A stretch of 64,000 bases of DNA from Chitinophaga pinensis. Its GTDB lineage: Bacteria; Bacteroidota; Bacteroidia; Flavobacteriales; Flavobacteriaceae. Position numbers and translations under genes: made by a program. This document shows positions 34,331 through 42,889 of the stretch, piece after piece (positions within the stretch are counted from its first letter, which is position 1; each line of letters opens with the position of its first letter). The notes beneath the pieces were generated by a model. It had not been told where the DNA came from and ran no database searches. It saw nothing but the letters and a program-made list of their open reading frames with translations. The DNA lies in NCBI GenBank assembly GCA_945873505.1, contig CAMCDQ010000001.1, positions 1 through 64,000 on the forward strand. Direction: 5' to 3'.

Positions 34331-35836
34331 TTATTTAGTTGTTTTTTTTGGTTTTGATATGCTGCTTTTCGATTTTGGATTGGAAACGTGTTTTTTTAAA
34401 ATGCGTTTGCCTTCTAGTTTAACGGCGTCTTTTTTTCTAAAATTCCATACAATATCGCTAGCTTTTTTTCTGGTTTCGTCAATATCAACTATCGGAAAAG
34501 GATAATCGATTCCTATTTTGCAATTGTAGAATTGTTGTTCCATTTCATTCATTTTCCAAGGTTCGTGAAGCAACGAAATCGGAATTTCTGTTAGTTCTGG
34601 CAACCATTTTTTGATGAAAACACCTTCGGCATCATGTTCTTCAGAATTTTTAATTGGACTGTATATTCTGATGGTATTGATACCTGTTGTTCCTGATTGC
34701 ATCTGGATTTGTGGGTAATGAATTCCAGGTTCGTAATCTAAAAATTGTCTCGCCAAGAAATGCAATTCTCTCCAATCCTGCCATAAATTAAATGTGAAAA
34801 AAGACACCACCATAGCACGCATTCTAAAGTTGATATAACCAGTTGCAACCAAACAGCGCATGCAAGCATCAACAATTGGAACACCTGTTTTGCCTTCTTG
34901 CCAAGCTTTTATGTAGGTTTCATTTTTTGGTTTAATTAAGGTGTTATAAGCTCGATTTACATTTTCGAATTCCATTCGACATTCGTCTTCAAATTTTTGT
35001 ATAAAGTGGCAATGCCAATGCAAACGGGAAACAAAATTAAGAATGGCTCGTTTGTTTTTTGAAGCTTCGTAATGTTGATTAGTATATTGATAAATCATTC
35101 GCATGCTGATGTTTCCGTAGGTCAAATAAGGAGACATACGGCTACAACTTTTGCGACTCAAAGCTGGTTTAGAAATGTGTTTGCTATAATTGACATAGCG
35201 TTCTTTGACAAAACTATCCAAGTACCTCCAAGCTAAATTTTCACCACCTTGTTGAAAATTTTTATTGGACGTTGTGATTTCAGGTGCTAAGTTTTCGCCT
35301 TTTATTTTGGAATAAAAATCATTATCTATGGAAACCAAATTCAAATCGGATTCTTTTAGAATTTTTGGTGTAGCTCGCATTATTTCTTCCCATCGTTTAT
35401 CCCAATGTTCTCTAGATTTTAATTTTCTAATGACGCCATGCATTTGAAATTGATTCCATTCGATATTGTTTTTATGAAAAAATTCCTGCATTTCAATATC
35501 ACGGTTGAAAGTGATTTTATTGCCAATTTCTTGGTGAGAAAAAACGGCTTTAACCTCAAAGTTTTTTATTAATTTTGAGAATATAGTTTTGGCTTCGTCA
35601 TAAAAAATATAGATTTTTGATTCAATGGTGTCAAGTTTTTTTTGTAAGTCTAACAAAGATTCATAAATAAATCGCCAATGGCGAACATCGGAATCATCAT
35701 AATTCATAACTGATGGTTCAAAACAATAAACTAATAATAAAGGCAACTCGGATTTTTGAGCGTGAAATAATGCTTCGTTGTCAATTAAACGGATATCTCT
35801 TTTAAACCAAACAATATTTATGGCTTGATTTTTCAA
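34331..35836 (-). CDS. cryptochrome/photolyase family protein (FAD-dependent)
   Basis: A 501-residue classical photolyase/cryptochrome. The N-terminal alpha/beta domain is INIVWFKRDIRLIDNEAL. The FAD-binding region has GENLAWRYLDSFV, SYLTYG-like SPYLTYGNISMRMIY, FVSRLHWHCHFIQKFED, GVPIVDACMRCLVATGYINFRMRAM and a WQDWRELHFLARQFLDYEPG segment (listed in parts). The WHCHF and RMRAM features resemble the bacterial CPD/(6-4)-like group rather than DASH. The substrate lesion cannot be fixed from sequence. It starts 2 bases after the flavin reductase stop. Confidence 0.9.
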   Translation of the reverse strand: MKNQAINIVWFKRDIRLIDNEALFHAQKSELPLLLVYCFEPSVMNYDDSDVRHWRFIYESLLDLQKKLDTIESKIYIFYDEAKTIFSKLIKNFEVKAVFSHQEIGNKITFNRDIEMQEFFHKNNIEWNQFQMHGVIRKLKSREHWDKRWEEIMRATPKILKESDLNLVSIDNDFYSKIKGENLAPEITTSNKNFQQGGENLAWRYLDSFVKERYVNYSKHISKPALSRKSCSRMSPYLTYGNISMRMIYQYTNQHYEASKNKRAILNFVSRLHWHCHFIQKFEDECRMEFENVNRAYNTLIKPKNETYIKAWQEGKTGVPIVDACMRCLVATGYINFRMRAMVVSFFTFNLWQDWRELHFLARQFLDYEPGIHYPQIQMQSGTTGINTIRIYSPIKNSEEHDAEGVFIKKWLPELTEIPISLLHEPWKMNEMEQQFYNCKIGIDYPFPIVDIDETRKKASDIVWNFRKKDAVKLEGKRILKKHVSNPKSKSSISKPKKTTK

Positions 35837-35838
35837 AA

Positions 35839-36477
35839 TCAGGATAATGAGGTTATTTCTTTGTTGGGTTTTGCGTAACTCAATCTATCAATTTTTAATG
35901 TTTTATGGTAACTATCCAATCCAGAACAGGTTAAGGTATTGGCTTTTTCTAGGTCAACAAAACCATCTTCACCTAAACACTCTTCGGGAACATACACCTG
36001 TATTATTTGACCAATAATTATAATGGTATTATTGATTGTAATGTCAATTTTTTCTTTAAACTCTACTCCAATTTGAATATTACTTTCTTTGACAAAAGGA
36101 GCTGAAAAATTATTTTTATATTCTGGTTGCAAACCAGTTACATCAAATTCAGAAATGTCATTGTCATATCGAGCGGATGTTTGATGTGACTGTTTACATA
36201 TAGATTCATTGATGTGATTGATGGTGTAAAACCCTGTTTCTAAAATATTTCTTAGCGTATCGCGTTCTGGAGGACTAGGTCTAAAAATCAGTGCAATTAA
36301 TGGCGGATTCGCTCCAATATGAAAAATGGAACTAAAAATCGCCAAATTTGTTTGTCCTAAACTATTTTTTGTTCCCAATAGTGAGACACTTTTAAAACCA
36401 CCTAAACTGTTAATAAAATGAGTTTTTTGTAGTTTGGGCATTTCCATAATAGATTCGTAGGAAAAATGTTTTTTCAT
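35839..36477 (-). CDS. flavin reductase family protein (FMN-binding split barrel)
   Basis: A 212-residue protein with GGFKSVSLLGTKNSLGQTNL, the GANPPLIALIFRPSPPERDTL segment (in parts: PPLIALIFRPSPPERD) and FYTINHINES, fitting the flavoredoxin/flavin reductase-like split-barrel family. Such proteins bind FMN and reduce flavins with NAD(P)H or transfer electrons. It is the first gene of the photolyase operon. A role in supplying reduced flavin to the three photolyases is attractive but is only inference. Confidence 0.85.
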   Translation of the reverse strand: MKKHFSYESIMEMPKLQKTHFINSLGGFKSVSLLGTKNSLGQTNLAIFSSIFHIGANPPLIALIFRPSPPERDTLRNILETGFYTINHINESICKQSHQTSARYDNDISEFDVTGLQPEYKNNFSAPFVKESNIQIGVEFKEKIDITINNTIIIIGQIIQVYVPEECLGEDGFVDLEKANTLTCSGLDSYHKTLKIDRLSYAKPNKEITSLS

Positions 36478-36553
36478 TATATTTTTTATTATTATGAAAC
36501 GTAAAAAAATAAAGAATTTATCAAATTGGCATTCAGATTTGTATATCGGGTTG

Positions 36554-36973
36554 CTAAAATGACCCTATTTTACCATGCTCTAAAAACAACCACTTTTTAT
36601 CACTATTCAGTTTGAAAGTAGCAATGTGTTCTTTATTCCATTCTTGTGGAGAAATTAAGGATAAAAAATTAGTGCCGTCAGTGCCATTATACAAATGATA
36701 AACTTCGCCAATGACGGGTTCAAATGAAAATTTAGCGTTGTACACCAATTCATTCCATTCGTATTCTTCCATTAATTTTTGGTATTGCAGTTTCAACTCG
36801 TTGAATTTGTTTTCGAATTCTTTATTCACATTATGGATACCTCTGCTTTTCCAAGCCACAACATCATCTATTTTAATGACGGGTGCTCCAACGCTTGTGG
36901 AATAAGGCAATAGGCTTGCGTTATATCCTTTTTCATTTGAAAACACAACGTTATCTGGCTTGTCTTTTCCCAT
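36554..36973 (-). CDS. DUF2452 domain protein
   Basis: A 139-residue cytosolic protein starting MGKDKPDNVVFSNEKGYNAS. It has a helical middle region (NKEFENKFNELKLQYQKLME) and a beta-rich C-terminal half (GEVYHLYNGTDGTNFLSLIS, then SDKKWLFLEHGKIG). It matches DUF2452, common in flavobacteria and of unknown function. It lies 76 bases upstream of the photolyase operon on the same strand and may be a separate unit with its own -7 box at 37032. Confidence 0.82.
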   Translation of the reverse strand: MGKDKPDNVVFSNEKGYNASLLPYSTSVGAPVIKIDDVVAWKSRGIHNVNKEFENKFNELKLQYQKLMEEYEWNELVYNAKFSFEPVIGEVYHLYNGTDGTNFLSLISPQEWNKEHIATFKLNSDKKWLFLEHGKIGSF

Positions 36974-37031
36974 TTTTAATTCAATTTACAGCTAATTATT
37001 TTTTGTTTAATCTAAACACTAATTTATTAAA

Positions 37032-37039
37032 CAAAAGTA
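37032..37039 (-). promoter_or_regulatory. -7 box of the DUF2452 gene
   Basis: Minus-strand TACTTTTG is a full TAnnTTTG match about 60 bases before the start at 36973. No well-placed TTG was found upstream. Confidence 0.4.
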
Positions 37040-37106
37040 ATCAAAAATTATAAAAAGAGTAATGTATAAAAGATAAATAATATTTTAATTGTATCAGTGA
37101 TTTCAT

Positions 37107-38159
37107 TTAATTTCTAAAAGCATCCAAAGCCATTGATGGTTTTCCGTTTGATTGCCAACAATTCAATTGATAACCACTCCAACTTTTCTCTCCTTCGGGT
37201 TCCCAATAAATCACCCCAAGTCCTTTGTGATTTGGAACATTTTTAACTGCAGTTATTGTGGCAGCAAGCATATTATAAGTGTTTTGAACCAATGTAAAAT
37301 CGCCGCCAACTTCCACAACCATAACTTCTTTGCCATAGCGAGAAACCATATCGTTGAGGTTATTTTGCAAATTTGCAATCGTAGCGGTATAATCACTATT
37401 GATCCAATAGGGATAATACGAAAGCCCAATTACATCATATTTCACATTATTTGTTCTGGCATTATCAAAAAACCATCTGAAGCGTGCATTGTCATTTCCT
37501 TTATCAATGTGAACTACTACTTTTATTGAAGAATCAATTGCTTTTGTAGCTTCATATCCTTTATTTAATAATTGTGCCAATTGACCAAAATTAGTATAAC
37601 TTCCATCTGGCCATAACATTCCACTTGGAATTTCATTGCCAATTTGAACCCATTCTGGGGTTATTCCTACAGTTTTTAATGCAGTTAGAACTTCAAAAGT
37701 ATGGTTGTAAACATCCGTCAACAATGTTGGAAAAGTGTGGTTTGCCCATGCAGCAGGTTTTGTTTGATGTGCAGGATCTGCCCAAGTATCACTATAATGA
37801 AAGTCAATCATAATGCGCATTCCCATATTTTTTGCTCTTAATGCCATTGCAACAGTTTCGTCTTTACTGCAATGTCCATTAATTCTATCATTAGAGGGAT
37901 TTACAAAAACTCGTAATCGAATCGTATTAATTCCTCGATCTTTTAATAGTTGTAAGCAATTTTTTTCAGTCCCATCGGTATCAAAAAATTTATATCCTGT
38001 TGCCTCCATTTGTGACAGCCAACCCACATCAGCTCCTTTTGCAAAAGTATCTGTAATAATTGGTGTAGGATCTGTGGTTTGAGATTTACTGCATGAAGAA
38101 ATCAGCATTGATATCATTAGTGTCAATGGAAGTAATACTTTTGACTTGGGATTATTCAT
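37107..38159 (-). CDS. arabinogalactan endo-beta-1,4-galactanase (GH53) lipoprotein
   Basis: A 350-residue GH53 enzyme that hydrolyses beta-1,4-galactan side chains of plant pectin. The signal peptide ends in the lipobox ISSC. The barrel starts FAKGADVGWLSQMEATG. GINTIRLRVFVNPSND, RIMIDFHYSDTWADP, the acid/base Glu in EWVQIGNEIPSGMLWPDG and the nucleophile Glu in VMVVEVGGDFTL follow, and GLGVIYWEPE is near the end. It lacks neighbouring SusC/D genes, so it is not in a full polysaccharide utilisation locus here. It should be exported and anchored to a membrane. Confidence 0.93.
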   Translation of the reverse strand: MNNPKSKVLLPLTLMISMLISSCSKSQTTDPTPIITDTFAKGADVGWLSQMEATGYKFFDTDGTEKNCLQLLKDRGINTIRLRVFVNPSNDRINGHCSKDETVAMALRAKNMGMRIMIDFHYSDTWADPAHQTKPAAWANHTFPTLLTDVYNHTFEVLTALKTVGITPEWVQIGNEIPSGMLWPDGSYTNFGQLAQLLNKGYEATKAIDSSIKVVVHIDKGNDNARFRWFFDNARTNNVKYDVIGLSYYPYWINSDYTATIANLQNNLNDMVSRYGKEVMVVEVGGDFTLVQNTYNMLAATITAVKNVPNHKGLGVIYWEPEGEKSWSGYQLNCWQSNGKPSMALDAFRN

Positions 38160-38247
38160 AGTTTTATAAATTGTTTTTTGAAAAAATTAAGAATTAAAAA
38201 TCATTTTATTTTTCAATTTTTAAATTTGCTTCTAATAGTCTAAATAA

Positions 38248-38703
38248 CTAAAATAATTTCGCAACCTCGCTATTCACAAACTCCAAAAAGCGTTCATCGG
38301 CAGCAGTAAAAGGATCTAAAACATTAGAATCAATATCAATTTGACCAATATTTTCTCCATTTACAAATAACGGAACTACAATTTCAGATTTTACAGTAAA
38401 ACTACAGGCGATATAATTGTCTTGGGCTGCAACATCAGGAACTACAAAATTATTATTTGAAACCGCCACTTGACCACAAATTCCTTTTCCAAATGGAATA
38501 ACCGTGTGATCTGTGGGTGCGCCAACATAAGGGCCAAGCAGTAATTCTTCTTTATTACCATTGCGAAAATAAAAACCAACCCAATTATAATAGGATATGT
38601 TCTGCTCAAGCAGTTCACAAATTTGTTTTAGTTTCTCATCGCGAGTTGAAAATTTGTCAGAAATCAGCTCAATTACCAAAGGTTTTAATGCATCAAAAGT
38701 CAT
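38248..38703 (-). CDS. GAF domain protein, free methionine-R-sulfoxide reductase family
   Basis: A 151-residue single GAF domain (YYNWVGFYFRNGNKEELLLG, KGICGQVAVS, SEIVVPLFVNGENIGQIDID). It matches the fRMsr (MsrC) family. The Cys in GKGICGQ and the Cys in YIACSFT correspond to E. coli MsrC Cys94 and Cys118. The equivalent of Cys84 appears replaced in GAPTDHTVIPFG. Activity is therefore plausible but not certain. It is divergent from xrtF, a pairing often seen in flavobacteria. Confidence 0.85.
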   Translation of the reverse strand: MTFDALKPLVIELISDKFSTRDEKLKQICELLEQNISYYNWVGFYFRNGNKEELLLGPYVGAPTDHTVIPFGKGICGQVAVSNNNFVVPDVAAQDNYIACSFTVKSEIVVPLFVNGENIGQIDIDSNVLDPFTAADERFLEFVNSEVAKLF

Positions 38704-38718
38704 AACTATATATTTTTA

Positions 38719-38726
38719 CAAAAGTA
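38719..38726 (-). promoter_or_regulatory. -7 box of the GAF gene
   Basis: Minus-strand TACTTTTG is a full TAnnTTTG match, 16 bases from the GAF start codon. It shares the 71-base divergent region with the xrtF promoter. Confidence 0.45.
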
Positions 38727-38731
38727 TTTAA

Positions 38732-38760
38732 TTGTTGTTGTTTATTTTTACATAAATTTG
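38732..38760 (+). promoter_or_regulatory. xrtF promoter
   Basis: TTG at 38732-38734 and TAAATTTG at 38753-38760 are separated by 18 bases. The -7 box ends 14 bases before the TTG start codon of xrtF, so the leader is very short. Confidence 0.6.
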
Positions 38761-38774
38761 TTAAAAATACAATT

Positions 38775-39326
38775 TTGAAGAAATACTGGATTCAATACAA
38801 GCCGTTTTTGCTTTTTTTAGGAAAATTTGCCTTGACTTATTTAGTTTTGACATTTGCCTATCAATATTATCTCAATCAATTTGACGTAAAAAATTACGAA
38901 GTTGATGGTTTTACAAAAATAGTTACAGGTCAAGTGGAGCAAACTTTATTATTTTTTAATAGCGATGCCCGCACCGAATTACACCCAACAGAACCGTGTT
39001 ACAAGTTTTTTTACAATGGGAAATACATTTCAAGAATCGTTGAAGGATGTAATGCTTTAAGTGTGATTATTTTATTCATTGCATTCGTAATTGCCTTTTC
39101 AGGCAAATTAAAGCATACGATTTTATATATAATTGGCGGAAGTTTAGTAATTCATATTTTGAATATTACAAGAATTGCACTTTTAATGGTTGCTTTTTAC
39201 AATTTTCCCGAATTCAATACTTTTTTACACGATATTCTATTTCCTTTAGCAATATATGGAACAGTATTCATTTTGTGGGTAATTTGGGTTAATAAATTTT
39301 CATTTTATGCTAAAAAAACTTCTTAA
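38775..39326 (+). CDS. xrtF: exosortase family protein XrtF
   Basis: Exosortases are polytopic membrane cysteine proteases/transpeptidases that process C-terminally tagged surface proteins. This 183-residue short form has the catalytic Cys in RIVEGCNALSVIILF, the Arg in GGSLVIHILNITRIALL and the His in FLHDILFPLAIYG. Several hydrophobic helices span the protein. The start codon is TTG (38775), placed by the upstream promoter and lack of a nearby ATG. The downstream partner overlaps by 20 bases. Confidence 0.92.
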   Translation: MKKYWIQYKPFLLFLGKFALTYLVLTFAYQYYLNQFDVKNYEVDGFTKIVTGQVEQTLLFFNSDARTELHPTEPCYKFFYNGKYISRIVEGCNALSVIILFIAFVIAFSGKLKHTILYIIGGSLVIHILNITRIALLMVAFYNFPEFNTFLHDILFPLAIYGTVFILWVIWVNKFSFYAKKTS

Positions 39327-39750
39327 TAACAAATTCACAATACTGATATTAATACTATTAATATCATTTTTAGCGATGATTCGAATAGTTGAACAAACAT
39401 TGTTTTACGATCCGTTATTAAACTATTTCAAATCGGATTACACTAATTTTCCATTGCCATTATTAGATAATTTCAAATTATTTTTCGGATTATTTTTTAG
39501 ATATTTATTAAATACAATAGTTTCAATTGCAATAATTTATGTTGCTTTTAAAGACTTTGGATTAGTAAAATTTGCGTCTATTTTGTATCTTATTTTCTTT
39601 GTAATTCTAATTGCAATTTTCTTTTTCGTACTTTCATTTTATGGAGAAGAAAGCAAAATAACATTATTTTATATCCGAAGATTTTTAATTCAACCGCTGT
39701 TATTATTGTTATTTATCCCTGGTTTTTATATTCAAAAACAAAGCAAATAA
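39307..39750 (+). CDS. exosortase F system-associated membrane protein
   Basis: A 147-residue membrane protein with about four helices (ILILILLISFLAMIRIVEQT, YLLNTIVSIAIIYVAF, ILYLIFFVILIAIFFFVLSF, RRFLIQPLLLLLFIPGFYI). It matches the protein family found next to XrtF. FYDPLLNYFK after helix 1 and the RRFLIQP motif are family-like. It has no known activity. It overlaps xrtF by 20 bases, so the two are coupled. No candidate exosortase substrate with a matching tail was seen in the window. Confidence 0.85.
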   Translation: MLKKLLNNKFTILILILLISFLAMIRIVEQTLFYDPLLNYFKSDYTNFPLPLLDNFKLFFGLFFRYLLNTIVSIAIIYVAFKDFGLVKFASILYLIFFVILIAIFFFVLSFYGEESKITLFYIRRFLIQPLLLLLFIPGFYIQKQSK

Positions 39751-39822
39751 TGTAATTATCATTACCTGTAAGCAAGCGTCAAAAACGTGGCAAGAATTTG
39801 AATTGTAAAATTTAACAAGAAT

Positions 39823-39856
39823 TTGATTTTCAAATCTATTTTATCTACTAACTTTG
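39823..39856 (+). promoter_or_regulatory. promoter of the metal-handling trio
   Basis: TTG at 39823-39825 and TAACTTTG at 39849-39856 are separated by 23 bases. The -7 box ends four bases before the ATG at 39861, so transcription may begin at or next to the start codon. Confidence 0.55.
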
Positions 39857-39860
39857 TGAT

Positions 39861-40262
39861 ATGAATTTTAGAAAACATATTTGTGGTTTACTTGCGGTTT
39901 TATTGTTGGTTTCCAACGTAGGATTTGCATTTAACGTGCATTATTGTGGCGTCGAAATTGCTTCTGTTACTTTAAAATCAGCATTTTCATCAAATAATAC
40001 TGAGAAGAACTGTTGCGGAATTGTTGAGGAAAAATCACATTGTTGCAAAAACAAAGTGCTTCATTTTCAAAAAAAGTCAGAAACTTCGACCTTAAATGTA
40101 TTTACTTTCAATTCAGATATTCTATTTTTTAATCAAGATTGGAAACCATTTCTAATTATTTCAACCCCGAATTTCAAGAGAAATTCAATTGCTTCTTATT
40201 TTTGCGATGCCAATGCGCCTCCGATTTTTAAGTTATACAGCCAATATATTTTCTACGCCTAA
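39861..40262 (+). CDS. HYC_CC_PP family protein
   Basis: A 133-residue exported protein. After a signal peptide (ICGLLAVLLLVSNVGFAF) comes HYC (27-29), then CC at 51-52 and CC at 61-62, and NAPPIF near the C-terminus. These three landmarks give the family its name. Clustered Cys/His suggest metal binding in the periplasm. It is followed by a TonB receptor and an HMA protein on the same strand, with a probable metal, perhaps copper, as common theme. Function is not established. Confidence 0.88.
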   Translation: MNFRKHICGLLAVLLLVSNVGFAFNVHYCGVEIASVTLKSAFSSNNTEKNCCGIVEEKSHCCKNKVLHFQKKSETSTLNVFTFNSDILFFNQDWKPFLIISTPNFKRNSIASYFCDANAPPIFKLYSQYIFYA

Positions 40263-40333
40263 TTTTAAGTTTTTATAAATAGAATCACAATTGTTGTGGT
40301 TTCTAAATATTTAAAAAACATAAAATTATAAAT

Positions 40334-42346
40334 ATGAAAAAACAAATTTCAATACTTTTATTACTATTGTTTTGTTCGTTTAATTTGTATTCTCAAGATA
40401 CTTTGAAAGAAATTAAGGTTCAAAACGTGCAAAAAAGTTTGCAAAAATCACTAAAGTTAACAGCAAATACTACAATACTATCCAGCAAAGAATTATTAAA
40501 AGCCGCTTGCTGTAATTTGGCAGAAAGTTTTGAAACAAACCCATCAATTGATGTGAATTTTTCAGATGCTTTGACGGGAACAAAACAAATCAAAATGCTT
40601 GGTTTAACGAGTCCATATTTGATGATTACCGAAGAGAATATTCCTTCTGTTCGTGGTGCTTCACAAGCGTATGGATTGTCATTTACACCTGGAACTTGGG
40701 TTGAAAGTATCCAAATTACGAAAGGTGCAGGAAGTGTTGTGAATGGCTACGAAAGTATTTCAGGACAAATTAACACGGAATTAATTAAGCCTATAAAAGA
40801 CATTCCTTTTTTCGTGAATGCTTATGGCGCTTCTGATTCTCGATTTGAATTGAACACACATTTCAATAGAAAAATTTCAGATAAATGGGCGACAAGTTTG
40901 TTCGTTCATGGAAATACTCGAGTTTCCAAAAATGATATGAATAACGATGGTTTTCTCGATAATCCATTGGCAAAACAAGTCAATATTTTGAATCGTTGGC
41001 AATATACAAATGCGCAAAAAGGTTGGATTAGTTTCATAAACTTTCGTTATATGAATGACAAAAAACAAACTGGAGAATTGAATTTTGATCCCAATCGAGA
41101 TAAGCTGACTACGAATTATTGGGGTTCAGAAATCAATACTGAGCGAATTGATATTTCTACTAAAGTAGGTTATATTTTTCCAGATATGCCGTTCCAAAGT
41201 ATCGGATTTCAAAATGCATTCAACAGTCATAATCAGGAGTCGTATTTTGGTTTGAACCAATACAATATCAAACAAAAAAGCTATTATTCGAACTTAATTT
41301 TCAATTCAATAATTGATAACACGAGGCATAAATTTGCCACAGGTTTGAATTTTATGTATGATAAATATGAGGAATTTGTAAATGTTACAGATTACAGTAG
41401 AGTCGATAATTCTTTTGGAGCATTTTTTGAATATACGTACGATAATACCAATAATTTCAGCCTTGTTTTAGGAGGTCGAATTGACAATCATAACCGATTA
41501 GGAACTTTTTTTACACCTAGATTACACGTTCGTTACAATCCATGGGAGAAGGGAGTTTTACGATTTTCTGCAGGTCGTGGAAAGCGTAGCGCAAATATTT
41601 TTGCTGAAAACCAACAGCTTTTTGCAAGTTCAAGATCGTTTGATATTTTGAATACAAATGGTAAAATATACGGACTTAATCCTGAAATTGCTTGGAATTA
41701 CGGTTTGAGTTTTTCACAGGGTTTTAAACTCTTTAATAGAAGTAGCGATGTTGGATTTGATTTCTACAGAACTGATTTTCAAAATCAGGTAGTGGTGGAT
41801 TTGTATCAAGGACCGCAACAAGTAGTATTCTATAATTTGAATGGAAAGTCGTTTGCTAACAGTTTGCAAATAGAGTTTAATTATGAATTGGCTAAACACT
41901 TTAATTTGAGAACGGCTTATAAATATTATGACATTCAAACTGATTATCAATATATTACTCAAGAACGACCTTTGCAAGCCAAGCATCGTTTTTTTGGAAA
42001 TTTGGAATATCAAACTCATTTATTGGATGACGGAAAACAATGGAAGTTTGATTTTACTATAAATTGGCTTGGAAAACAAAGATTACCAACTACTATTTCC
42101 AACTCTGGTTTAGATTCTATGCCAGAATATTCACCTTCATTTTCAGTGATGAATATGCAAGTTACAAAAATATTTTCATCTATCTTTGAAGTATATATTG
42201 GAGGAGAAAACATTGGAAATTACAAACAAGAAAAAGCAATTTTAGGAAGTGATAATCCTTTTGGAACTACTTTTGATACCTCAATAATTTACGCACCCGT
42301 ATTTGGACAAATGTATTACGCAGGATTACGAATTAAGATTAAATAA
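40334..42346 (+). CDS. TonB-dependent outer-membrane receptor
   Basis: A 670-residue receptor with signal peptide MKKQISILLLLLFCSFNLYS. The plug domain begins near residue 45, without the carboxypeptidase-like extension common in Bacteroidota SusC-type receptors. It includes an adjacent cysteine pair (KAACCNLAESFETNPS, C59-C60), ITKGAGSVVNGYESISGQIN and a barrel ending PVFGQMYYAGLRIKIK. The cysteine pair and its Cys-rich neighbours suggest metal uptake; copper is a guess. It starts 71 bases after the HYC_CC_PP gene. Confidence 0.9.
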   Translation: MKKQISILLLLLFCSFNLYSQDTLKEIKVQNVQKSLQKSLKLTANTTILSSKELLKAACCNLAESFETNPSIDVNFSDALTGTKQIKMLGLTSPYLMITEENIPSVRGASQAYGLSFTPGTWVESIQITKGAGSVVNGYESISGQINTELIKPIKDIPFFVNAYGASDSRFELNTHFNRKISDKWATSLFVHGNTRVSKNDMNNDGFLDNPLAKQVNILNRWQYTNAQKGWISFINFRYMNDKKQTGELNFDPNRDKLTTNYWGSEINTERIDISTKVGYIFPDMPFQSIGFQNAFNSHNQESYFGLNQYNIKQKSYYSNLIFNSIIDNTRHKFATGLNFMYDKYEEFVNVTDYSRVDNSFGAFFEYTYDNTNNFSLVLGGRIDNHNRLGTFFTPRLHVRYNPWEKGVLRFSAGRGKRSANIFAENQQLFASSRSFDILNTNGKIYGLNPEIAWNYGLSFSQGFKLFNRSSDVGFDFYRTDFQNQVVVDLYQGPQQVVFYNLNGKSFANSLQIEFNYELAKHFNLRTAYKYYDIQTDYQYITQERPLQAKHRFFGNLEYQTHLLDDGKQWKFDFTINWLGKQRLPTTISNSGLDSMPEYSPSFSVMNMQVTKIFSSIFEVYIGGENIGNYKQEKAILGSDNPFGTTFDTSIIYAPVFGQMYYAGLRIKIK

Positions 42347-42413
42347 AGGTAATAGCAATAGCAAATCAATAATCAATATAAATATCAAAATAATAACTCA
42401 AATATCAATAATT

Positions 42414-42755
42414 ATGAAAAATTTAATTTTAGCAGTAGTAGTATTTTTCGCTGGATTTTCAATTCAAGCCCAAGAAAAGTTGAATAAAAATGCCAAATAT
42501 GCAACCGAAGTAAATGGTAATTGTGAAATGTGTCAAAGTAGAATACAAAAAGCAGCATATTCAGTTTCAGGAGTAAAATCGGCATCTTGGAGTATTGAAA
42601 CTCACGAATTAAGTTTGATTCTTAACGAAGAAAAAACAACAATTCTTGCGGTTAAAACGGCAATTGCAAAAGCTGGATATGATACCGATACGGTAAAAGC
42701 AATTGTTGAAAGCTATGATAAATTGCCTGGATGTTGCCAATATGAAAGAAAATAA
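42414..42755 (+). CDS. exported heavy-metal-associated (HMA) domain protein
   Basis: From the ATG at 42414 the 113-residue product has a signal peptide (MKNLILAVVVFFAGFSIQAQ). An HMA ferredoxin-like fold follows, with the metal-binding CxxC in NGNCEMCQSRIQKAA. A second cysteine pair lies at the end (PGCCQYERK). It should act as a periplasmic metallochaperone or scavenger. A longer frame from 42303 overlaps the receptor gene and is unlikely. It closes the HYC_CC_PP-receptor-HMA set. Confidence 0.9.
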   Translation: MKNLILAVVVFFAGFSIQAQEKLNKNAKYATEVNGNCEMCQSRIQKAAYSVSGVKSASWSIETHELSLILNEEKTTILAVKTAIAKAGYDTDTVKAIVESYDKLPGCCQYERK

Positions 42756-42889
42756 GATGTTATTGTTTCGTTAATTAATATTTAAATGACACTAATAAAT
42801 TGTGTCTAAGTTAAAATTAAGTTACTTTCACACCCGATACTATTGCTTGAAAAAACAAAGCAATCTCAAATTAGATACCCAATTTACCT

